Part shown: positions 1 to 8,801 of the stretch, in pieces | Position numbering within the stretch: position 1 is the first letter of the stretch | Layout of the letters: every line of letters starts with the position of its first letter | Assembly (NCBI GenBank): GCA_902470695.1 | Contig: CABRHH010000012.1 | Location: 1 to 64,000, forward strand | Length of the DNA stretch: 64,000 nucleotides | Reading direction: 5' to 3' | From: an uncultured Collinsella sp. | GTDB lineage: Bacteria > Actinomycetota > Coriobacteriia > Coriobacteriales > Coriobacteriaceae | Translations under genes and position numbers: made by a program | Notes under the pieces: model-generated | Told to the model about the DNA's origin: nothing | Seen by the model: the letters and a program-made list of their open reading frames with translations, nothing else | The model's database searches: none

Positions 1-130
1 ATGCGCACCTCCTGTCCGGACGCCCTGCAGCGTCCAACTTTTTGTCCGCAGTCCCAAACGGCTCTGGATGGACGGATCGCGAACCCGGATTTCACGGACG
101 TCCCGAACCCGAACCAGAAACTCGAGGCGC
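1..130. repeat. Relic of the composite intergenic repeat family
   Basis: Short stretches such as GGATGGACGG followed by CGAACCCG and CCCGAACCCGAACC recur here. They have the same core as the 41-nt units of the arrays near 12.6, 20 and 46.7 kb. No complete 35-nt hinge is visible. This looks like the eroded edge of an array lying partly outside the window. An ORF spanning it (1-264) has no ribosome binding site and an arbitrary composition, so I do not call a gene. Confidence 0.55.
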
Positions 131-448
131 GTCATGGGGACGGGCTCCCGGCTTTGATGCAGCCACTGGAGGGGCTGAGGGCATGGAGATACATCCCGTG
201 CTCCGACACCCCCGCGATGCGTTCCGCACTCCGTACGCCTCGCGTCCGGCCCTGCCGCCCGTAGCCGGTACCTGTGTTGCCGCCGTGTTTCAATCGCGGC
301 GATTTACACCACGCCTTCTTGCAAAAGGGGTACCCTTATATACAGCACGCGGAACTTTCACGCATTAAGTTGCAAGGGAGAGGGGGATGGGCCTCCTCTG
401 GTTGCGCCGTGCGAAAGGGGTCTTGAGACAAACACAGGAGGTACCGTC
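131..448. other. Upstream region of the amino-acid ABC operon
   Basis: No gene is supported here. The left part is GC-rich. From about 290 it becomes less so, with a CTTATATAC block near 333 that could hold a -10 element, but no well-spaced -35 is convincing. The ribosome binding site GGAGG of the next gene lies at 437-441. Confidence 0.4.
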
Positions 449-2461
449 ATGACTCGCGATACATTCGGCTCCGCACCACCTATGATGCGCTCACGCAGGG
501 AGTTCCTTAAGCTTTCGGGACTCGCCGTCCTGGGCGCAGGGAGCATGATGGCGCTCGCCGGCTGCGGCCCCGCCGCGCCGGGAACCGTGGCGGACCTTGC
601 TGGATCCGCGGGCGCCTCGGGTTCGTCTACGCTCGGTGACGGCAAGACCCTGCGCGTGGGTATGGAGGCCGCCTACGCCCCGTACAACTGGCAGGTCTCC
701 ACCGCTTCGGACACCACCATCCCCATCGAAAACGTAGCCGGTGCCTATGCCGACGGCTACGACGTGCAAGTGGCTCGCCGCATCGCAGGCGCCCTCGGCA
801 TGGAGGTTGTCGCCGTCAAGCTCGATTTTTCCGCGCTGATCGACGCGCTCAATAACGGGCAGATCGACATCGTCTGCGCCGGCATGTCCGTGAACGCGGA
901 GCGCGCGCAGAGCGCCGACTTCTCCGATTCCTACATCGACGACGACATCGCGCTGCTCACCCTGGCGAGCTCCACCTATGCCGGCGCCACCACCTTCGCC
1001 GACCTGGCCGGCGCGTCTATCCTAGGCCAGGCGGCAACCATGTTCGACGAGGTAATCGACCAGATCCCCGGTGCGAACCACATGACGCCCGCCGAGACGG
1101 TGCCCCTGGTGGTGCAGGGCCTCACCACGGGTACCTGCGACGTCATCACCTATTCGAAACTTTCGGTGCCCAAGCTGCTCGAGACCTATCCCGATATCGT
1201 CCAGCTCTCCATGACGGAGGCGTTCGAAGGCTCGGTCATGCCCGACAACGCGGGCATCGCCAAGGGCCATGAGGATGCGCTCGCAACGATCAACGAGGTC
1301 ATCGCCGCCATCTCCTTTGTGCGCGGCGACCACCCGTATGTCTTGCTCAGCACGAGCGCCATCGCCTGCATCGGCATGGTGCTGTCGAGTTCTCTGCGCC
1401 CGCCGCTGAGCTTTCTTGCCCCGTATTATGAGCTCGAGGTGGTGATGTACTACCTGCTCGCCGCCTGGGTCGCGCTGTCGGTTGTGGCGCTCGGCTTCAA
1501 GCTCGCCTATCGTGAGCGCTATGCGGATCGCGCGCTCTTTACGCGTCCGGCTGCGAAACGCGCGCTGCGCTACGGCTCCTACCTGGCGTGCCTCATCACA
1601 GTCGTCCTGGCAGCCGACCGCATCGTCATGGGCGTCGCCTCGGCCTGGGAGGTGGCGACCACCGCCACGGCGCGCCCGCAGGACGACCTGCTGCAGGGCA
1701 TCCTCTACATCGTGTGGCACGACCGCCAGACCTTCGCCACCGGACTTGTGACCACCGTGGAGCTTGCCGTCATCGGCACCATCGTCGCGTTCTTCCTGGC
1801 ACTGCTGCTGGCGTTTTGCCGCATTCAGGCCGTCGACGCGGCCGACAACGACTGCGCGCGCTTCATCAAGACGGTGGCGCGCGGGTTCGCCAAGGGCTAC
1901 AGCACGGTCGTGCGCGGCACGCCCATGATGATCCAGGCCATGGTCATCTACCCGGCGGTGTTCGGCGCGATCAAGGGCATGGGGCTGTCCACCACCGAGG
2001 TCAACGCGATCTGGACGCCGTTTTGGGGCGGTCTGATCACCATCATCTTGAACTCCACCGCCTACATGATGGAGGTGCTGCGAGGCGGTATCGAGGCGGT
2101 CGACCCCGGTCAGGCCGAGGGTGCCCGCTCGCTGGGTCTGTCCCAGTGGCAGGCCATGCGCCGCGTCGTGTTTCCGCAGGGTATCAAGCATGCGATCCCC
2201 GGCTTGTCCAACGAGCTGGTGGTTAACATCAAGGACTCCTCGGTGCTCTCGGTGATCGGCACCTTCGACCTCATGTTCGCGAACACCACGGTGACCGGTA
2301 TCTATTACAACCAGCTGCAGCCGAGCATCATCTCCGCTGTTGTGTACCTGTGCCTGACGATGGTGGCGTCCTGGTTGCTCGGCCGGTTCGCGCATCATTT
2401 CGACGTGCAGCCCGAGCCGTTCGGCAGCACGTCCGACCGGGCCCTCGTGGGGAAGGAGTAG
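449..2461 (+). CDS. Amino-acid ABC transporter, binding protein fused to permease
   Basis: A 670-residue fusion of an extracytoplasmic solute-binding domain and a membrane permease, as in glutamine/arginine-type importers. The N-terminus has a twin-arginine motif (SRREFLK, residues 15-21), a hydrophobic stretch and a lipobox LAGC with Cys39, so Tat export and lipid anchoring are both suggested. Residues about 70-285 resemble SBP family 3. Hydrophobic segments follow near 295-350, then a HisM/GlnP-like permease from about 410 with an EAA loop (EGARSLGLSQWQAM). The start is set by GGAGG seven bases upstream of ATG. The stop lies four bases before the ATPase gene, so the two form an operon. The fusion, and a lipobox on a protein that continues into the membrane, are unusual. 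Substrate inferred from family only. Confidence 0.88.
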   Translation: MTRDTFGSAPPMMRSRREFLKLSGLAVLGAGSMMALAGCGPAAPGTVADLAGSAGASGSSTLGDGKTLRVGMEAAYAPYNWQVSTASDTTIPIENVAGAYADGYDVQVARRIAGALGMEVVAVKLDFSALIDALNNGQIDIVCAGMSVNAERAQSADFSDSYIDDDIALLTLASSTYAGATTFADLAGASILGQAATMFDEVIDQIPGANHMTPAETVPLVVQGLTTGTCDVITYSKLSVPKLLETYPDIVQLSMTEAFEGSVMPDNAGIAKGHEDALATINEVIAAISFVRGDHPYVLLSTSAIACIGMVLSSSLRPPLSFLAPYYELEVVMYYLLAAWVALSVVALGFKLAYRERYADRALFTRPAAKRALRYGSYLACLITVVLAADRIVMGVASAWEVATTATARPQDDLLQGILYIVWHDRQTFATGLVTTVELAVIGTIVAFFLALLLAFCRIQAVDAADNDCARFIKTVARGFAKGYSTVVRGTPMMIQAMVIYPAVFGAIKGMGLSTTEVNAIWTPFWGGLITIILNSTAYMMEVLRGGIEAVDPGQAEGARSLGLSQWQAMRRVVFPQGIKHAIPGLSNELVVNIKDSSVLSVIGTFDLMFANTTVTGIYYNQLQPSIISAVVYLCLTMVASWLLGRFAHHFDVQPEPFGSTSDRALVGKE

Positions 2462-2465
2462 CGCC

Positions 2466-3332
2466 ATGGCTATGCTGAACAACAACGATGCCGCATCCTG
2501 CGGCACTCCTGATACTGTCGCCGCTGTCGCCCCCGCCGGGTCCGCGGCAGCCGCCGATCCGGCCGCCAGCTCGTCCGCTGCTGTGTCCGACGCCGCCGAG
2601 CCCATGATGCGTATCGAGGGGCTGCGCAAGTCGTTCGGCGACCACGAGGTGCTCAAGGGCGTTGACCTCACCGTCATGCCCGGCCAGGTGGTCACCATCA
2701 TCGGGTCGTCGGGCTCGGGCAAATCCACGCTGCTGCGCTGCCTCAACCTGCTTGAGACGCCCGACGCCGGGCAAGTCTGGTTCCACGGGCGCGACCTTAC
2801 CGCCAGCCGTGCCGACGTGAACAGGCTGCGCGAGCATATTGGCATGGTGTTTCAGGGATTCAACCTGTTCAACAACATGAACGTGCTCGACAACTGCACC
2901 CTGGCGCCCGTGACGCTCAAGAAGATGGGTAAGGCCGAGGCCGAGCGTGTGGCGCACGAGCACCTGGCGCACGTGGGGATGGACGAGTTCGCCCACGCCG
3001 ACGTGCGCCGCCTGTCCGGCGGGCAGAAGCAGCGCGTCGCCATCGCCCGCGCCCTGTGCATGAACCCTGATTTGATGCTGTTCGACGAGCCCACGAGCGC
3101 GCTCGACCCCGAGATTGTGGGCGAGGTGCTCGAGGCCATGCGTCGCCTTGCCGAGGGCGGCATGACGATGGTCGTGGTGACGCACGAGATGGATTTCGCC
3201 CGCGGCGTGTCCGACGAGGTCGTGTTCATGGACCAGGGCGTGATTGCCGAGCAGGGGGCACCCGAGCAGCTGTTCTGCAACCCCCAGCACCCGCGCACCC
3301 GCGAGTTTTTGTCGAGGTACCTGCAGGGGTAG
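2466..3332 (+). CDS. Amino-acid ABC transporter ATP-binding protein (GlnQ-like)
   Basis: The ATPase partner of the preceding fusion. It shows Walker A GSSGSGKST, a Q-loop (FQGFNLF), signature LSGGQKQR, Walker B LMLFDEP and an H-loop (VTHEM), the pattern of polar amino-acid importers. The protein has 288 residues, about 45 more than usual, because of an Ala/Ser-rich N-terminal extension before the MRIEGLRKSFG strand. The upstream ATG (2466) is favoured because GGAAGGAG precedes it at good spacing. The internal ATGs near 2604-2607 have no Shine-Dalgarno sequence. The extension is probably translated and disordered. Confidence 0.92.
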   Translation: MAMLNNNDAASCGTPDTVAAVAPAGSAAAADPAASSSAAVSDAAEPMMRIEGLRKSFGDHEVLKGVDLTVMPGQVVTIIGSSGSGKSTLLRCLNLLETPDAGQVWFHGRDLTASRADVNRLREHIGMVFQGFNLFNNMNVLDNCTLAPVTLKKMGKAEAERVAHEHLAHVGMDEFAHADVRRLSGGQKQRVAIARALCMNPDLMLFDEPTSALDPEIVGEVLEAMRRLAEGGMTMVVVTHEMDFARGVSDEVVFMDQGVIAEQGAPEQLFCNPQHPRTREFLSRYLQG

Positions 3333-3399
3333 GGGATACGGAGTCGATACGGTGGGGCTTCGGGCGGCGACATGGTGCCGCAGGGGCCGTTAGACGAGC

Positions 3400-3432
3400 G
3401 GGGCCCGTGCACGTGTAAGGTGCACGGGCCCC
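3400..3432. terminator. 13-bp GC-rich hairpin between convergent genes
   Basis: GGGGCCCGTGCAC (3400-3412) and GTGCACGGGCCCC (3420-3432) are perfect inverted repeats around a 7-nt loop. The hairpin lies between the + strand ABC operon and the - strand HAD gene. No T-tract follows on either side, so it may act as a bidirectional 3'-end stabiliser rather than a classical intrinsic terminator. Confidence 0.6.
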
Positions 3433-3566
3433 TGCAATGCGGATGCTCTGCGGTTAGGGCCGTCGCCGTCGCCGATCAGGCGTTTGTTCCGCTCCGGCGT
3501 ATCGACGGGTTTCGTCATTCGACGGTCGCGCCGCCGGACCGGCGGGCAGTCTGGGCGTCCGCCCCG

Positions 3567-4397
3567 TTATCGCGCGGCGATGATGGCGTCGAGCGCCTCG
3601 GGCACGCCCTCGTCGGTGTTGGACGGGCAACGGAAGCGGGCATGGGCCTCCATATGCGCTGCGGCATTGTCCACGATGATGCTGTGCCCCACGATGTCGA
3701 GCATGGGGATGTCGTTGAACGTGTCGCCGAAGGCCGCGACGTCGGCGAGCTCGATGCCCAGGTGCTCGGCCAGATGCCGGATGCCCGCCCCCTTGTCCAC
3801 ACCGAGGTTCATGAAGTCGATCCACTCGCCGCCGGCGCAGGTCACGTAGAGACGGCTGCCGAATGCCGGTCCGAACGTCTCACGGAACAGCTCGGTGCTG
3901 TTCCAGGCGGGGCACAGGATGGACACCTTGTTCGCGTCCGCTGCGATGCCCGTGAAGCTGGGTACGTAGATGATCTTCTTGTAGTAGATCGACAGCTCCT
4001 CATGGTGCTCGCGGTGGCGCTCGAGAACGTAGGCTTCCTCGAAGCTGCACAGCACCGGGATGCCGCGCCCGTCCTCGATAGCGCGAGCCAGCAGCTCCTG
4101 GTACAGCGCCACCTCGATGAGACTGCGGAAGATGGTTTCGCCCCCATACCACACGGTGCCGCCGTTGTCGCCCACCAGTGCCATGCGCTCCCAGCTGTTC
4201 GCGAACGATTCGCGCAGCGCCGGCAGGGGTCGCCCGCTGGCGGCGCAGAACACGATGCCGCGTTGAGCCAGGGCCCCGATGCGCTCGTCCATGCCAGCGG
4301 GCATGGATTTGTCGTCATGCAGCAGCGTGAGGTCCATGTCGGTGGCGACGAGCTTGATGCTGGCGAGGTCGGCATCGGCGGTGTACGAGGGGAGCAT
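3567..4397 (-). CDS. Cof-type HAD-IIB family sugar-phosphate phosphatase
   Basis: A 276-residue haloacid dehalogenase-like hydrolase. Motif I is DMDLTLL near the N-terminus. A Cof-type cap is followed by the motif III lysine in NKVSIL and motif IV GDTFNDIPML, which bind Mg2+ and position the phosphoaspartate. Family members usually dephosphorylate sugar phosphates or cofactor phosphates, and the substrate cannot be read from sequence. The start at 4397 is chosen because AAAGGA lies just upstream. The longer open frame to 4814 has no such signal and adds no family-like sequence. It is a single gene with its own promoter (4481-4510), convergent with the ABC operon and divergent from luxS. Confidence 0.88.
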   Translation of the reverse strand: MLPSYTADADLASIKLVATDMDLTLLHDDKSMPAGMDERIGALAQRGIVFCAASGRPLPALRESFANSWERMALVGDNGGTVWYGGETIFRSLIEVALYQELLARAIEDGRGIPVLCSFEEAYVLERHREHHEELSIYYKKIIYVPSFTGIAADANKVSILCPAWNSTELFRETFGPAFGSRLYVTCAGGEWIDFMNLGVDKGAGIRHLAEHLGIELADVAAFGDTFNDIPMLDIVGHSIIVDNAAAHMEAHARFRCPSNTDEGVPEALDAIIAAR

Positions 4398-4480
4398 AGG
4401 GGTCCTTTCGTGCGGGCAGGGCGGATTGGGGCGCGGGTGGCAGGAGCTGCTCGCAGCAGCGGCGGACACGCGCCCTGCGC

Positions 4481-4510
4481 ATTGTAGCGAATGGGAAACA
4501 CCCTGCGCAA
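4481..4510 (-). promoter_or_regulatory. Candidate sigma-70-type promoter of the HAD gene
   Basis: Read on the - strand, TTGCGC (4505-4510) and TACAAT (4481-4486) are separated by 18 bases, about 85 bases upstream of the HAD start. The rest of the 4398-4761 divergent spacer holds no gene. A GATAAT (4684-4689) upstream of luxS is a weaker -10 candidate without a clear -35. Confidence 0.55.
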
Positions 4511-4761
4511 TGAGACGTGCGGGCAGGATGGAGCGTGGACGCGGCTGCACATGCGGTGCGAGTCGATCATCATCTCCGAGGTGTCCGATGACCGTTTGGC
4601 GAAACACGTGCGGATCCTTACGCCAGACGACCTGAATGCCTGAGGGCGCATCGCCGTGATCTGCGCTGGCTGGCGTCGCGTGCGATAATGCAAAGCTGCA
4701 TCCAACCTTGCTGCCGCACGCCCGGCGCGCCCGCGGCGCATCTTTCCAGAAAGGCCGTCCC

Positions 4762-5253
4762 ATGGAGCGAATCGCCAGCTTTACCGTGAACCATCTGCTG
4801 CTCAAGCCGGGCATCTACGTGTCGCGCATCGACCGCGACCCGGCGAGCGGTGCGGCTGTCACCACGTTCGACCTGCGTCTGTGCGCTCCCAACACCGAGC
4901 CGGTGATGAACACCGCCGAGGCACACACGATCGAGCACCTGGGTGCCACGTTCCTGCGCAATCATCCCACCTGGGCTTCACAGGTGGTCTACTTCGGCCC
5001 CATGGGCTGCCGCACAGGCTTCTACCTCGTGCTGTTCGGCGAGCACACGAGTGAGGAAATCCTGCCGCTGGTGCGCGAGCTGTTCGCCTTCGTGCGCGAC
5101 TTCGACGGCGACATCCCCGGGGCCAGCGCGCAGGAGTGCGGCAACTATCTCGACCAGAACCTGCCCATGGCCCGCTGGCTGGCCGTGCGCTACCTTGAGC
5201 GCGACCTGGCCCATGCGGCTGAGGAGGGTCGCTTGGCCTATCCGGAGGCGTAG
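4762..5253 (+). CDS. luxS: S-ribosylhomocysteine lyase LuxS
   Basis: A 163-residue LuxS, the usual length. It cleaves S-ribosylhomocysteine to homocysteine and DPD, the AI-2 precursor, in the activated methyl cycle. The metal-binding HTIEH motif (HxxEH) is present, followed by GPMGCRTGFYL with the catalytic cysteine and the late ECGNY with the third metal ligand region. The start ATG at 4762 follows GAAAGG. The open frame extends 18 codons upstream, but those are unlike LuxS. It is monocistronic in appearance. No pfs/mtn nucleosidase gene is next to it. Confidence 0.96.
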   Translation: MERIASFTVNHLLLKPGIYVSRIDRDPASGAAVTTFDLRLCAPNTEPVMNTAEAHTIEHLGATFLRNHPTWASQVVYFGPMGCRTGFYLVLFGEHTSEEILPLVRELFAFVRDFDGDIPGASAQECGNYLDQNLPMARWLAVRYLERDLAHAAEEGRLAYPEA

Positions 5254-5398
5254 CGGCTTTTGGCTCTTCGCGCCATGCGACGGGTGCGCGCCGCGGCTCT
5301 CGGTACGCTGGTGTTCAGCGCCGTCTGCCGCCCGCTTGACTTGGAGTGACTCCAGAGTCGTATGATGCGGGGTGTTCAACTCGATCCAGGAGGCTTGC

Positions 5399-5971
5399 AT
5401 GTCCAAGGTCTACATGGTCCGCCACGGCCAAACGCTGTTCAACGTGCTGCGACGCAAGCAGGGGTGGTGCGACTCGCCGCTCACCGAGCTCGGTATCGAG
5501 CAAGCCCGTCGGGCCGGGGAGTGGTTCGCGGCGCAATCCATCTCCTTCGACCACGTGTATTCAAGCACGTCCGAGCGCTGCTGCGACACCTGCGAGCTCA
5601 TCGTGCCCGGCCGGTCCTACGAGCGCGTGAAGGGCCTCAAGGAGTGGAACTTCGGCAAGTTCGAGGGCATCACCGAGGATTTGAACATCGAGATGCCCTA
5701 CGGGGACTTCTATGTGCCGTTCGGAGGCGAGGGCGAGCTGGCGTTTCGCGCGCGCATCGTCGCAACGGTGACCGAGCTCATGCGCCGGCCTGCTCACGAA
5801 TGCGTGCTCATGGTGAGCCATGGGGCGGCGATCGCGCAGTTCCCCCGCGCGTTCGGCATCGACATGAAGGCCCAGGTCGGCGGCCGCGTGGGCAACTGCG
5901 GTATCGCGGTCTACGAGTTCGATGGGCAGGATGGCTTCGAGTTGCTTGAGGTTGTAAACCCGAACGCCTAG
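5399..5971 (+). CDS. Histidine phosphatase family protein (phosphoglycerate mutase-like)
   Basis: A 190-residue branch-1 histidine phosphatase. The catalytic RHG box is VRHGQTLFN at the N-terminus, the SSTSERC segment follows, and the second catalytic histidine is in VSHGAAI. The acid region is EWNFGKFEG. Such proteins are cofactor-independent phosphatases of small phosphometabolites more often than true mutases, and the substrate is unknown. The start at 5399 is preceded by AGGAGG at ideal spacing. The stop overlaps the stop of the convergent RpiR gene in the palindrome CTAG. Confidence 0.9.
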   Translation: MSKVYMVRHGQTLFNVLRRKQGWCDSPLTELGIEQARRAGEWFAAQSISFDHVYSSTSERCCDTCELIVPGRSYERVKGLKEWNFGKFEGITEDLNIEMPYGDFYVPFGGEGELAFRARIVATVTELMRRPAHECVLMVSHGAAIAQFPRAFGIDMKAQVGGRVGNCGIAVYEFDGQDGFELLEVVNPNA

Positions 5972-6849
5972 CGCTCCAGCTCGATGTCGCGCTCGCGCAG
6001 GGCCGGCAGGCGCGTGTAGGGCAGCGATTGCTCCAAAAACGTCCGGCTGCGGTCGTAGTCGCGCGCGAACAGACAGCTGAACAGGGAGTCGAGCACGTAC
6101 TGCACGGCGATGTGGCTTGCGAATTGCGTGATGCGATTCTGCAGGCTCTCGCGATCGCTCACGTGCAGGTACACGTCCAGCCCGGGGTTGATGCGCTCGG
6201 CATGCGGCGTCCCGATGAATACGACGGGCACACGGCGGGTCTTCAGCAGCGGCAGGACCTGCATGAGGTTGGGACCGAGCCCCGAATAGGAGATCGCCAC
6301 GGCCGCATGGGTCTCGCGGGCCGCCATGGCCGTGCGGACCTGCTGCTCGGGGCTCTCGAAGCACGTGGAGGCCTTGCCGATCGACTGGAGCCGTTCGCTG
6401 AACATGCGCGCCGGATGGAGGTTGTGGGACTGGGTGAAGATGTCCACCATCTGCGCGCGGGCCAAGAACCCGGCGGCGCGGTCGAGCGCGGCGGTATCGA
6501 GCAGGCCCGCGGTATCGTGCAGGGTGGTTTCGTAGACCGAGGTCATCTGGGACAGGATAGCCTGCGCGCCGTCTTCTTTGGTGAACGGGAAGTTGATGTC
6601 CACCTGCGAGGGGCCGTGCAGCCGTCGGGTGGCGGCGCGCACGAGCTCGATCTTGAGCTCCTTGTAACCTTCCAGGCCGAGCTTCTTGCAGAGCCGGTGG
6701 ATGCTGGCGATTGAGGCGTTCGCGCAGGCGGCGAGCTCCTTGATGGAGCGGTCCTGGATGCGCTCGCCCATGGCCAGGATGGTGCGGGCGAGTTGCTGCT
6801 CGGTGGGGGTGAAGCCCGCGGCTTCGCGCAGGCTGCGCTCGATGTCCAC
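5968..6849 (-). CDS. MurR/RpiR family transcriptional regulator
   Basis: A 293-residue sugar-phosphate-sensing regulator. An N-terminal HTH_6 domain (residues 1-77; helix-turn-helix near SIKELAACANASIASIHRL) is followed by a SIS domain (about 125-265) that binds a phosphosugar. The start is GTG at 6849, in frame and preceded by AAGGAG. An overlapping ATG two bases upstream is out of frame. The gene is divergent from a PTS EIIBC gene and lies near a 6-phospho-beta-glycosidase gene, so it probably controls these genes in response to a phosphorylated glycoside. Candidate operators are at 6934, 7030 and 9175. Confidence 0.9.
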   Translation of the reverse strand: MDIERSLREAAGFTPTEQQLARTILAMGERIQDRSIKELAACANASIASIHRLCKKLGLEGYKELKIELVRAATRRLHGPSQVDINFPFTKEDGAQAILSQMTSVYETTLHDTAGLLDTAALDRAAGFLARAQMVDIFTQSHNLHPARMFSERLQSIGKASTCFESPEQQVRTAMAARETHAAVAISYSGLGPNLMQVLPLLKTRRVPVVFIGTPHAERINPGLDVYLHVSDRESLQNRITQFASHIAVQYVLDSLFSCLFARDYDRSRTFLEQSLPYTRLPALRERDIELER

Positions 6850-6933
6850 ATCTGCTCCTTCGGATTGTGCGCCCTTGCGCGCTCGCCCGTAGCGGCTATC
6901 GGCGCTGCAGGCGAGGGGTACATGATGCAAACA

Positions 6934-6947
6934 TATCAAAACGTGTC
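6934..6947. promoter_or_regulatory. Candidate RpiR operator 1
   Basis: TATCAAAACGTGTC, 85 bases upstream of the RpiR start. It shares the core TCAAAAYGTNTC with sites at 7030 and 9175. The core is partly palindromic around AAACGTTT. Position and recurrence suggest autoregulation, which is an inference. Confidence 0.5.
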
Positions 6948-7029
6948 GACTTCGCGGAGCCTTGCGCGCAAAATATACCGTTGACGGACTGAAATCGACC
7001 GTTTGCGGAGAACTTCCGCATTGCCAACG

Positions 7030-7046
7030 ATTCAAAATGTATCAGC
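7030..7046. promoter_or_regulatory. Candidate RpiR operator 2
   Basis: ATTCAAAATGTATCAGC, just upstream of the RAT leader of the EIIBC gene. It matches the 9175 site in 12 of 17 positions, including the shared ending ATCAGC/TTCAGC. It would place the PTS gene under the divergent regulator. Confidence 0.45.
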
Positions 7047-7066
7047 ATCCTACACTGCATCCATGT

Positions 7067-7179
7067 AAAGTTGTTACTCCTCGGGAGGCATCATTTGTGT
7101 GCAGGTCACGCTGCTGCGCAAGGGCGCAGGGTACGGCGGGCCGTCCGGCGCGCGAGAGGGATGCTTCGAGGAGTTTTTT
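7067..7179 (+). promoter_or_regulatory. RAT antiterminator and overlapping terminator, PTS leader 1
   Basis: GTTGTTACTCCTCGGGAGGC (7070-7089) matches the ribonucleic antiterminator (RAT) pattern TTGTTACTG...CAGGCA recognised by LicT/BglG proteins. Bases ACTCCTCG (7076-7083) and GCATC (7088-7092) can instead pair with GATGC (7160-7164) and CGAGGAGT (7167-7174), followed by TTTTTT. That is a terminator excluding the RAT fold. This is classic antitermination control of the EIIBC gene at 7300. The same layout recurs at 21075. A Shine-Dalgarno sequence plus ATG at 7181 remain after the T-tract and open a 64-codon frame that runs into EIIBC. Confidence 0.75.
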
Positions 7180-7299
7180 CATGCCACCTCAATCGCATCG
7201 CGTATCCGGGCGTATCCCGCACGTCCGCTGCTTCCGTCCAGCCATAGGGCCCGGGCTGGGCGCAGCGCGCACACGATTCGAAAGTGAGGCTGAAAAACC

Positions 7300-8763
7300 A
7301 TGGCGAGCAAGTACGACGGACTGGCGCGCATCATCGTCCAGAACGTGGGCGGCAAGGAGAACATCGCGAGCGTGAAGCACTGCGTCACGCGCTTGCGCTT
7401 CTGCCTGCGCGATGAGTCCCAGGCGAACACCGAGGTGCTGGAGCAAACCGACGGCGTGATCAAGGTCATGCGCGCCGGTGGCCAGTACCAGGTGGTGATC
7501 GGCCCGATGGTGGGCGAGGTCTACGATGCGGTGCTGTCGATTGCGCATATCGCCGGCGGTGGCGCGGTCGACGAGGACGGCAACGAGGTTGCCGGCGACG
7601 ACCGTCCCAAGGGTGCGCTCAACATCGCCATCGACCTGGTGTCGGGCATCATCCAGCCGTCGCTGCCCCTGCTGGCGGCCGGCGGCATCATCAAGGGCCT
7701 GCTCGCGCTGTTCGCCTTCCTGGGCTGGATGGACACGGCCGGCGGCCTGTACCAGATCCTGTATGCGGTGGGCGACGGCTGCTTCTACTTCCTGCCCATC
7801 GCGCTGGGCTACACCTCGGCCAAGAAGTTCGGCATCTCCGAGTTCACCGGCTTGGCGCTCGGCTTTGCCCTGTGCTACCCGGCTATGGTGAGCTCCAACG
7901 CCTCGGCGCTCGGCTCGACCGTGCAGGCGCTCGGCACCGTGTTCGCCGGCACGCCGTTTGAGATGAGCTACTCCATGACGGTGCTCGGCATCCCCGTGAT
8001 CATGCCGACCTCCGGTTACACCTCCTCGGTCATCCCGATCATCCTCGCGGTGTGGTTCGCCTCGCTGATCGAGAAGCCGCTGCGCAAGAAGATGCCGGCC
8101 TCGATCAACTTCTTCACCGTGCCGCTGATCACCTTCGCGGTGGGCGCGCTCGCGATGTACCTGGTTATCGGTCCGGTTGCCAGCCTGCTCACCAGCGCCG
8201 TGCTGCTGCTCTTCAACACCCTGTATGCGCTGCCTGTGGTGGGCGGCGTCGTGGCCGGTGCCCTGCTCGGCGGCCTGTGGCAGGTGCTTGTGATGTTCGG
8301 CCTGCACTGGGCGCTCGTGCCGCTGTGCCTGGCCAACATCGGCGCGCAGGGCTACGACCTCATCCTGTCCCCGCAGTTCGTCTGCACCTGGGCGCAGATC
8401 GCCGTCGTTGCCGTGATGTATGTGAAGACCAAGGACGCCAAGCTCCGCCAGGTGGCGCTGCCGGCCATCATTACCGGCCTGTTCGGCACCACCGAGCCTG
8501 CCATCTACGGTGTGACCCTGCCGCGTAAGAAGCCGTTCGTGCTCTCCTGCATCGCCGGTGCCGTGGGCGGTGCCTGGGTTGGCGCCATGGGCGTGGCGAG
8601 CTACGTGTCGGGCTACTCGGGCCTGACGGGCTTCACCTGCTACATCGACCCCAATGGCATGGGCAACCTCATCAACATGGCCATCGGTGTCGTGATCGCC
8701 ATGGTGGTGGCTGTGCTGCTCACCCTCGCGCTTTACAAGGACGAGGCCAAGCAGGCGGCGTAA
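7300..8763 (+). CDS. PTS beta-glucoside-type transporter subunit EIIBC
   Basis: A 487-residue PTS permease of the glucose superfamily, beta-glucoside branch. The EIIB domain (residues 1-90) carries the phosphorylated cysteine in KHCVTRLRF (Cys28). The EIIC domain (about 105-480) has about ten membrane segments and the sugar-site motif FGTTEPAIYG, a variant of GITEP. No EIIA domain is attached, so phosphate must come from a separate EIIA such as the one at 23989. Neighbouring RpiR and GH1 genes point to an aryl- or diglucoside substrate, but trehalose, sucrose or MurNAc cannot be excluded. Expression is probably set by RpiR sites and the RAT leader. Confidence 0.9.
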   Translation: MASKYDGLARIIVQNVGGKENIASVKHCVTRLRFCLRDESQANTEVLEQTDGVIKVMRAGGQYQVVIGPMVGEVYDAVLSIAHIAGGGAVDEDGNEVAGDDRPKGALNIAIDLVSGIIQPSLPLLAAGGIIKGLLALFAFLGWMDTAGGLYQILYAVGDGCFYFLPIALGYTSAKKFGISEFTGLALGFALCYPAMVSSNASALGSTVQALGTVFAGTPFEMSYSMTVLGIPVIMPTSGYTSSVIPIILAVWFASLIEKPLRKKMPASINFFTVPLITFAVGALAMYLVIGPVASLLTSAVLLLFNTLYALPVVGGVVAGALLGGLWQVLVMFGLHWALVPLCLANIGAQGYDLILSPQFVCTWAQIAVVAVMYVKTKDAKLRQVALPAIITGLFGTTEPAIYGVTLPRKKPFVLSCIAGAVGGAWVGAMGVASYVSGYSGLTGFTCYIDPNGMGNLINMAIGVVIAMVVAVLLTLALYKDEAKQAA

Positions 8764-8777
8764 GGGTGCGGGGTTGC

Positions 8778-8801
8778 CACCGTGCGCTCAAGCGTGCGGT
8801 G
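8778..8801. terminator. Hairpin downstream of EIIBC
   Basis: CACCGTGCGC and GCGTGCGGTG pair over ten positions (two G-U) around a TCAA loop, 15 bases after the EIIBC stop. No T-tract follows. It is a plausible 3'-end or processing hairpin. Confidence 0.4.

Noticed and set aside
7181..7375. A 64-codon leader peptide gene with a good ribosome site
   Set aside because: It overlaps EIIBC by 76 bases and its sequence has no recognisable feature. It looks like a remnant of a copied licT start rather than a gene.
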